Positions 57,570 through 64,000 of a stretch of DNA of 64,000 bases are shown in pieces. Below the pieces are notes generated by a model. The model did not search any database. It saw only the letters and a program-made list of their open reading frames with translations, and was not told the DNA's origin. Origin of the DNA: Pleodorina starrii (Eukaryota > Chlorophyta > Chlorophyceae > Chlamydomonadales > Volvocaceae); contig BRXU01000012.1 in the NCBI GenBank assembly GCA_030267565.1, forward strand, positions 928,501 through 992,500. Reading direction: 5' to 3'. Position 1 is the first letter of the stretch. Each line of letters starts with the position of its first letter. The position numbers and the translations under genes are program-made.

Positions 57570-59326
57570 ACCACGCGCACAAAGTGCGGTGCAGCGGCCG
57601 CTGGGTCCTAAGCGCTCCTCCCCGACAGTACTCCTTGGCCGCTGCTGCGAATGGTGTGGAAATGAAATGGCTTCGGCCTCCCTGTAGCTCTCCACAGCCC
57701 GTTCGGCATGCCAGCCGCTTGCGGATGCCGTATAACCAAAGCCCTCACGTGTGCGGTCCGCTACGTTTCAAGGACGAAGGCCCACAGAAGGGGGCAACGA
57801 GGGTTGCCTATCTTCCACGACCTTTCAATGACTACGATAACGCACTTTTCGTGGCTAGTTGGGGCTCGTGGGCCTCGCTCAAACATGATGGCGACACACC
57901 GCGACATTGAGCACCAGCACGCTAGTGATCACACCGAGCGGACTTGCCATGACCATTGTATTTGGAGGCTATTACACATCTAACAGTATGTGTACCAAGA
58001 GTCGTCCGCCCCATGCGTGCCCAACGCTTCCGTGGTTGCCTGCATCGAGTTTGAAATTTATTCGAGGCACCCCGGGGTGCGCCTCGATGAGTGCCCCGAT
58101 ACTAAAGCGTTGTTGCTAATGTCCTGCTCTTACGCGTTTTGTTAGCCCTCGGGCCTCCGGCTCCTGTGGGAAGCAATCAGATTTGGGGGTTACGCACTTC
58201 CCAGGCATTGTAGCTCACACATATACACACACACGCTCACACACTCATCCACGACCTCAGGGATCTACATTGTATACACCACCGTAATGCGTCCGGAAGC
58301 ATGCAGTCCACCAAGGCCTGAAAAACAGTGCGTGCTGGGGCCGCTCGTGTCTTAGGTATGACTACCGGTACCGGCATTCTGTCAATTTCCTAGCCTCAGC
58401 AGCCTATCAGTGAACTCCATCAGAATGTTTCACCCAAGCGAAGACCGCACAGCAATCCCAGCGGGACACCGCAAATAGCAACGGAGCGCTGTTATCTCAG
58501 GGGACTATTCCCAATATCGCTGCCCAAAGTGATACAACAAGCAGCGAACGCGCCCGTCACTCCGGCTTAGGGGCGGTTTTAGACGCGCGGTGTCAGACCA
58601 CGCACTCTCGCGGGATGCATTGTCAGCCTCAGGCGGACCGCGAGAAAGGAATGTGGGCTCCAACGTCCAGCCTGCCTCTTGCTCCAGCATTGGCGGAGTC
58701 GCGCCATTGACTCCCATGGTCCCACGAGACACCGCGACTCAAGCTCGTGCTGGCCAGCGAAATCTGTATTATCGGCGCCAAGTATGAGCTGCATCGGAAA
58801 CACCCGCTTTCGTCCTATTACCTCCGACAACCCACTGGAAACACGGAAATCACGTTCTGCACCGCTATTTCTCCTAACCTACGCTTTGGACAGCTACTCC
58901 TGAAACCTCTGCCCAACTACAGCCCATCCACTGCAGACGTCATAACTGGCGCGAACAACAAGACCCCAAGCAAGCCGCCACCGCCGTCGCGTCAATGTGA
59001 ACAGCTGCTGTGGGCATGGCCGTCCGTCAAGCTAGTCGCCGCACCCTGCACGGTCGCGCGGCACCCACAATCTGCACCAACTTGACCTTACATCATCAAA
59101 CATTCAGGAGCTACGTAAACGGCGCCAGGAATTATGGAGTTTTCTCAATCCAAAAGCCTAAACTGTCGCCTCGCCGCATGCCTCCGCTGATACGGGGACG
59201 GACTTTTGCCATCGCGGCCGGTCAACCAGCCCCGCAGCGCAGCACAGCTGCAAAACCAACCGGTTGGCCAGGTCCATACGACTGCAAAACCCAACCTGTT
59301 TGCCCGCTTCCAGCACACAGCTGACA
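57570..59326. other. Intergenic, no gene recognised
   Basis: 1.75 kb with only short open frames. CA-rich sequence lies at 58214-58245. Nothing resembling a domain was seen on either strand. Confidence 0.45.
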
Positions 59327-59331
59327 TTACA
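59327..59331 (-). terminator. Poly(A) signal TGTAA of RAE1
   Basis: TTACA on the + strand, TGTAA on the - strand, about 52 bases beyond the RAE1 stop. Confidence 0.6.
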
Positions 59332-59382
59332 CACACCCACACGCCTACGCACATACGCACCAGTACGCCCTAGCTGCGCTCT

Positions 59383-60444
59383 TTACTTCCGCCCGGCCGT
59401 GGGGGCCTTGGGCTTGGGCTTGACTTCGTCCTCTTTGCACGAGTGCAGCATAATGTAAGGCTTCATGGTGGACGGGTTGTACTCGGCGTATCCCTTGCTC
59501 CAGTCGTAGCTGAGCGCGTAGCCGTAGATGGTGCCGGTCCGATCAAACGAGCCGCAGGTGATTGGCGCGGGCTGACCGTTGGGGTACATTGCCTTGGCCT
59601 GCGCCTTAAGCCGCTGCTTCGAGTCCTTGTCCCAGAAATTGTACGTGCCGTCTGCGCCCGCCGTCACGAACGTGCCATAGGCGTTGTGGAACGACATGGT
59701 GTTGACGGAGTAGATCTCCGTGTCCAAGCGGTGGCACTTGAAAGTGAAGTTCTTATCCTTCTGGTCCTGCTCGCTGAGGTGCGATACGGCGACGCGGCCT
59801 TCAATGGAGCCCACCAGGAAGCCCTTCTTGTCGGGAAACACCGCCACGCAGCGCGTCTGCCACTTGAGCTGGGAGGAAAGAGTTTTGATCTGCTGCGGCT
59901 GCGTGACGAAGAGCGCGTGGAGGCTGCGGTCCGCCGTGCCGATGACCAGCAGGTCCTCCCGCAGGTCCATCGCATACACGCGCTCCGGCAGCTGGCCGGT
60001 GTGGACTGGCGTGGGCGACCGCGTGTCCCAGTAACGGAAAGTTTTATCCCAGGAGCCGGTGATCAGAAGGTTCATCTGCGGGCACCACGCGACCTGCCGC
60101 ACGGGCGCGTCATGCACGGCGACTTGCAGCGCCTGGTTGCTCGCCAAATCCCAGAGCCGGACCGCTTTATCACAGCCGCCAAGAAATAGTCCGCTGCCGT
60201 CATGCTTCCAGCAGCTAGCGAGCACTGGCTGCGTTCCGGAGTTCTGCGCCTTGGCAAAGGTTTGCCCTTGTGCATTGTATTGCCACACGTAGGCACTATT
60301 GTTCCACGATGTAACAGCAAAGAAATCGCTAGCGGGGCTGAATGTAAGGCTGCTAATAGAGTCCAAATCGCCCGGAGCCGGCACTTCCAAGTCACCGTTT
60401 GGATTGTGCGCGGGCTTTGCCTGAGCGGCTGCCGCGCCGAACAT
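59383..60444 (-). CDS. RAE1: RAE1/Gle2 mRNA-export WD40 protein, intronless
   Basis: RAE1 is a WD40 beta-propeller at the nuclear pore that binds NUP98 and helps mRNA export and spindle function. The frame is one uninterrupted 353-residue exon from the ATG at 60444 to the TAA at 59383. Family phrases in order: DSISSLTFSPASDFFAVTSW, GGCDKAVRLWDL, MNLLITGSWDKTFRYWDTRS, VIGTADRSLHAL, QTRCVAVFPDKKGFLVGSIE, NFTFKCHR, TFVTAGADGTYNFWDKDSKQ and YALSYDWSKG, ending with the conserved APTAGRK. It aligns end to end with plant RAE1. All other long conserved genes here have introns, so the lack of introns is notable. The antisense open frame at 59443-60189 is a shadow. Confidence 0.96.
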   Translation of the reverse strand: MFGAAAAQAKPAHNPNGDLEVPAPGDLDSISSLTFSPASDFFAVTSWNNSAYVWQYNAQGQTFAKAQNSGTQPVLASCWKHDGSGLFLGGCDKAVRLWDLASNQALQVAVHDAPVRQVAWCPQMNLLITGSWDKTFRYWDTRSPTPVHTGQLPERVYAMDLREDLLVIGTADRSLHALFVTQPQQIKTLSSQLKWQTRCVAVFPDKKGFLVGSIEGRVAVSHLSEQDQKDKNFTFKCHRLDTEIYSVNTMSFHNAYGTFVTAGADGTYNFWDKDSKQRLKAQAKAMYPNGQPAPITCGSFDRTGTIYGYALSYDWSKGYAEYNPSTMKPYIMLHSCKEDEVKPKPKAPTAGRK

Positions 60445-60625
60445 GACAGAAGGTTATCGTAGTTCTCTAAGGAGCTCAATTGTAAAATATCGAGGAAGGT
60501 CGGCACACACAGAAGATCTGAATCAGGAGAATTACAGGCGGCAGGCAAGTGCAGGCAAATGAAAACTAATGTTCAATGTCATCCTCTGTAATCATAATGT
60601 CCAGCTAGATCATGGTTGAAAGCTA

Positions 60626-60994
60626 ATGGTTGCGGTTCGGTGCGGGGAGGCTGCTGGTGACGTACACGCACCCCGAAAAGTGAGATATCCAATCTTACTA
60701 TATCTTGCTCTTCTCATGTTTCTACTTATGGCCAAATGGAAGTTGCACAGAGCGCTTAAGGCTAATGAAAAACGCGCCGCATTTCACAGTGTGTCGCAAA
60801 GGAAAGGCGGGAAGAAGCAAAACACAAGGACCTACAAAGCGGTTTATTATACATACATGCCCACATTCTATAAAGGATTCCTGCGCAAATGGAGGATGCG
60901 CGCTCCTCTCATGGAGACATTCCGTAACTTCGGCAAGCACACGCAAGTATACGGAAGTAGTCCTCAGTGGCGAGCGCAGAGACGCAGGGAATGA
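60626..60994 (+). CDS. Small hypothetical protein with one hydrophobic segment
   Basis: 122 residues from the ATG at 60626. It has a hydrophobic segment (YPILLYLALLMFLLMAKWKL) and then a very basic half (KGGKKQNTRTYK, FLRKWRMRAPLMETF). No family is recognised. It lies divergent from RAE1 with 181 bases between starts, where a promoter is expected. It may be real or chance. Confidence 0.35.
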   Translation: MVAVRCGEAAGDVHAPRKVRYPILLYLALLMFLLMAKWKLHRALKANEKRAAFHSVSQRKGGKKQNTRTYKAVYYTYMPTFYKGFLRKWRMRAPLMETFRNFGKHTQVYGSSPQWRAQRRRE

Positions 60995-60999
60995 AATGA

Positions 61000-62302
61000 A
61001 TTGCGAATGGTGGCTATTATGATAAGGAATGCTTACGAACTGAATCGCATGTGTTCCGTAATAGTTGTGCCCGATACAGTACGGTCTTAACCGTCTTGTC
61101 ATAATACGATATTGGAGGCAAGTCACTGCCTATAACAAGACTGTCAAAACAGCGTCGGCATCTTCGACATCATGAAGGGAGCACATACCTGCTGGGTCAC
61201 TCCGAAATACTTGGCGGTCACCCCGCTGCATTGAGGTCGGCCAGGTCGCCGTTCAGAGAGGTTTCAGAACAGCCGTTGCAAGAAGACGCGTTTATGTCTT
61301 GCAAGGGACACGTCCGCTAAACCCACATTACCCGCAGAGTATGAAGAAGATGGCCAGCAGGCGCAGCAGCGTTGATGCTCCGTTCGCCATGTCGCCGCAG
61401 GGCCGGAAGCACGGTAAGAAACAGAGTGAGCAGAGATATCAAATAGTCTCAAACGAGTAAAATGGTTGAAGTTGCTTTAAATTGTTGTAGGTCGCATTAG
61501 GTACAGTATCCTCCCCATATTCAATGCGGCGGCAACCCGTCGCCGACGTCGCCCAAGCTATCTGTTAAAGTGACGGCACCAGTGTCAGAGGGGCATCCAG
61601 AGGACGCCCCCAAGGCGTCTCCAGCAACCCTTGCTGGGAACATGTGCAGTCCAACCCCGCCGCAGCCCGGCTCCCCACCCGGCTGCCCACCCGGAATAGG
61701 CGTGGGGTTGGACGACATCCCACAGGCGTTTCGGAACGAGAACTTCCCCAAACACCGAGGTAAATGTAGGGTGCAGTCATAAGGGTTGTGAGCCCTATCC
61801 TGTCCTTATATTTATTGTGGTAGTACGGGAAAGGGCACTCAGTGCGGGATGACAGGTCCCCTTACCATCGGATCAACTATTACTACCCCTGGTCAAGTGT
61901 GCGTCTCTACCTGCCCTCACACAGCGGGTGGCGAATATCGACAATACGAAACCACGAAGCGGAGCTTCAATCGTTTCTCCTCACCGCCGTCGCTTTCGGC
62001 CTTCGCGGAGGTATACGGAAGTGCGATTGGGCGATGCCATGTGGAAAACCGTGCCTCCGCGAGGCAACTTGACAGAATGTAAGTTACATTCCGGGGCATT
62101 TTGATGGGGCATCGGGGGGGATGAACCTGGGGCTCTGCGACTGTATCGAGGCTTCGAGGGACGATAATATAGGGTACCCCAGAGGAATGTCACTCCAGGT
62201 GTTCGCCGTCTGACTTTCTGTGTCCCTCGTCCACTCACTCACCTTTTGCAGGAACGCCATTCCGTAAATCTTCAACGCGGCCAGGCTCCGTATGGTCATC
62301 GA
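61000..62302. other. Intergenic, possible fragments
   Basis: A + strand stretch at 61849-62080 (ITTPGQVCVSTCPHTAGGEY) is open but unassigned. On the - strand, 62350-62235 reads AGAVAILEILPSQLDDHTEP, continuing the coding-like sequence of the palindrome arm beyond its end. No complete gene was seen. Confidence 0.35.
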
Positions 62303-63098
62303 GTTGGCTGGGCAGTATCTCAAGGATGGCAACCGCACCGGCATGCTTTAGTTGGTCGCAGACTTGAGCAGTGCGGACTCTGTCATCGAGGCGGGCGGGC
62401 CGGACCCTGGACATGGACAACCCTGCATCCTACGTTTTGAGCTTTACGAAGTGCGCCCGCTCCTGCTGCAGCAGCGGTGTGTGCGTCACGGGGTGGCCCG
62501 GTCGCACTGACGACGTCGAGTGCTACAGCTTTGTGATCTGCCGCGAAACCAAGACGCTGGAACAGCTGGATGCAAAGTTGGGGGGCGCCCAGCAGTGCCT
62601 GACGATGCCGTTGGAGCGCTACGATTTCAACCTGCTCCTGCTGGCAAACTTGCCCGACGGCGAGCTGGGCGGGCTTGGCGTGCATGTCGAGCGAGGCACC
62701 AGCTCGTGCCTCAGCTGGTGCCTCGACATGCACGCCAAGCCCGCCCAGCTCGCCGTCGAGCAGGAGCAGGTTGAAATCGTAGCGCTCCAACGGCATCGTC
62801 AGGCACTGCTGGGCGCCCCCCAACTTTGCATCCAGCTGTTCCAGCGTCTTGGTTTCGCGGCAGATCACAAAGCTGTAGCACTCGACGTCGTCAGTGCGAC
62901 CGGGCCACCCCGTGACGCACACACCGCTGCTGCAGCAGGAGCGGGCGCACTTCGTAAAGCTCAAAATGTAGGATGCAGGGTTGTCCATGTCCAGGGTCCG
63001 GCCCGCCCGCCTCGATGACAGAGTCCGCACTGCTCAAGTCTGCGACCAACTAAAGCATGCCGGTGCGGTTGCCATCCTTGAGATACTGCCCAGCCAAC
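62303..63098. repeat. Near-perfect 0.8-kb palindrome of a coding fragment
   Basis: Left arm 62303-62704 and right arm 62713-63098 are reverse complements, with an 8-base loop (62705-62712). Differences seen are a 12-base extra block in the left arm (GGCAAACTTGCC, about 62642-62653), a 4-base one near 62689, and a few substitutions (V/I in ASYVLSF). Both arms encode the same peptide, including MDNPASY(V/I)LSFTKCARS, GVCVTGWPGRTDDVECYSF, VICRETKTLEQLDAKLGG and CLTMPLERYDFNLLLL. It is Cys-bearing and unrecognised. Neither strand is an independent gene: both long frames read through the hairpin. Transcription would give a near-perfect hairpin of about 390 bp. Confidence 0.9.
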
Positions 63099-64000
63099 TG
63101 CCTAGACACCCTTGTTCGAGGGTACACATGGGGTTCGGATTCGATTACGGTAGCTGATAACCCTACCGGGTCTACTTACGTGAACGACGTTTTCGCTTAT
63201 CTGAAGGCCTCGGCGCATCAGCGACAAATCCGATAGTCCGCACCAACCTTCAAAACAGGGCGTACGCCACCCTGTACAGCAGGCTTAAAGCAGGCACCAA
63301 CCTTTTGGTATCAGTCGGGGGGTGTAATTTGGAGGCAGGGAGAAGTATTCAGAGGGGCCGGAGAAATCCGTTGAGGGCCCGGTCCCGAATGACCGACCCG
63401 TACCGACCCCTGCGCCCTGCCGTGCAACCAACTTCCGCCGGATCCGTACGTCTCGACCACTTGTCCAATTTAAGCTTTTTTGACACCAAAAGGCCTAAAA
63501 TAGGGAGAGTTTCTTCAGGATATGTTCCGTTTCAGTCACGCAAGGGCAGCTGATAAAATGAGCCAAGGATTCAAGTGGCAAGGGGTGTCGGCTTCCTTGA
63601 AACCGGAAAAGGGCGGAGCTCCGTTACATCCGTTCGGGTGGAGTTGAGTGCTAGGAACTTGGGCCGAACTGATGGATGCCCGCTGCCTAAGCGAGAACTG
63701 GCGAGAACGCCATGTTCGTCCGACTGAACAGGTTGGCTCCTGTCCACTCAATACCGGTATTCCCACCTCGCATCCTAGGGACTTGGGAGTGGAAGATAGG
63801 CGTGCGAGTCGGAAGAGACCAAGTTAAGGGTCCTGTCGTCTATCTACTTGCGCGGGAGACCCAAATGGGGGCAACAGCTCTTCAGCAGCTCTTGACAGCG
63901 GATCTCGACAGTCATGACTTGGATTCGTCCCTGGTGGAACCCATACGGTCCGGCCTTCCCAACCCCAACCCCGCCGCATTCTATCATCAGGTTAACAGGT
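63099..64000. other. Right edge, no gene recognised
   Basis: Short open frames only, with no domain. The last 200 bases read open on the + strand (ATALQQLLTADLDSHDLD-like) and might start a feature that continues outside the window. Confidence 0.35.

Noticed and set aside
59443..60189. 248-residue + strand frame
   Set aside because: It is antisense to RAE1 and has no recognisable domain.
62371..63030. Two 215-residue frames on opposite strands as two genes
   Set aside because: Each reads one arm in sense and then the other in antisense through the loop, which is the expected artefact of a palindrome.
1..64000. CRISPR arrays, tRNA or rRNA genes, bacterial operons
   Set aside because: No direct-repeat/spacer pattern and no cloverleaf or rRNA core was seen, and gene structure is eukaryotic. 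A covariance-model scan would be needed to exclude a tRNA.

Overview
This is nuclear DNA of a green alga, most likely a volvocine or other chlamydomonadalean species. The genes are GC-rich, have many short GT-AG introns, and several end near TGTAA, the usual algal poly(A) signal. A ciliary TOG-array gene and a proline-rich secreted wall or matrix protein fit a flagellated alga with a hydroxyproline-rich extracellular matrix. Gene space is interleaved with L1-type LINE debris, TG/CA microsatellites, GC-rich hairpins and AT-rich minisatellites. No bacterial or organellar gene set, CRISPR array, rRNA or tRNA was seen.

Left to right: the 3' part of UTP18 (1-1981, +). A repeat-rich stretch (2.0-7.4 kb) holds an AT-rich TTTGCGA minisatellite split by a GC-rich block and a 0.73-kb inverted duplication of a gene fragment. 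An armadillo-repeat gene follows (7.47-11.5 kb, +). From 11.5 to 16.5 kb lie LINE 3' tails, a dispersed repeat, a degenerate GAGTCG satellite and a possible TnpB/Fanzor-like remnant. A large TOGARAM/crescerin gene occupies 16.6-26.6 kb (+), with an intronic hairpin. LINE remains lie at 28.2-28.9 kb (-), and a membrane-anchored DnaJ-type zinc-finger gene at 29.2-29.9 kb (-).

A deleted copy of a GATA zinc-finger region sits at 30.8-31.4 kb, about 2.5 kb beyond the 3' end of the full-length GATA gene (33.9-39.1 kb, -). After more repeats comes a secreted chimera of a Pro-rich PPPQ repeat and a CAP/SCP domain (42.9-47.3 kb, +). LINE reverse-transcriptase and endonuclease fragments lie at 49.1-51.8 kb.

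The right part carries three housekeeping genes. A mitochondrial complex I 21-kDa-type subunit (52.5-53.1 kb, -) is divergent from GPN1 (53.6-57.3 kb, +). RAE1 (59.4-60.4 kb, -) is intronless. At 62.3-63.1 kb is a near-perfect 0.8-kb palindrome built from a protein-coding fragment, a strong candidate hairpin-RNA locus.

There is no operon logic. Functional themes are ribosome biogenesis (UTP18), RNA polymerase II assembly (GPN1), mRNA export (RAE1), respiration, cilia and matrix. Exon coordinates come from reading splice sites, frame continuity and remembered family sequence; no search or transcript data were available.
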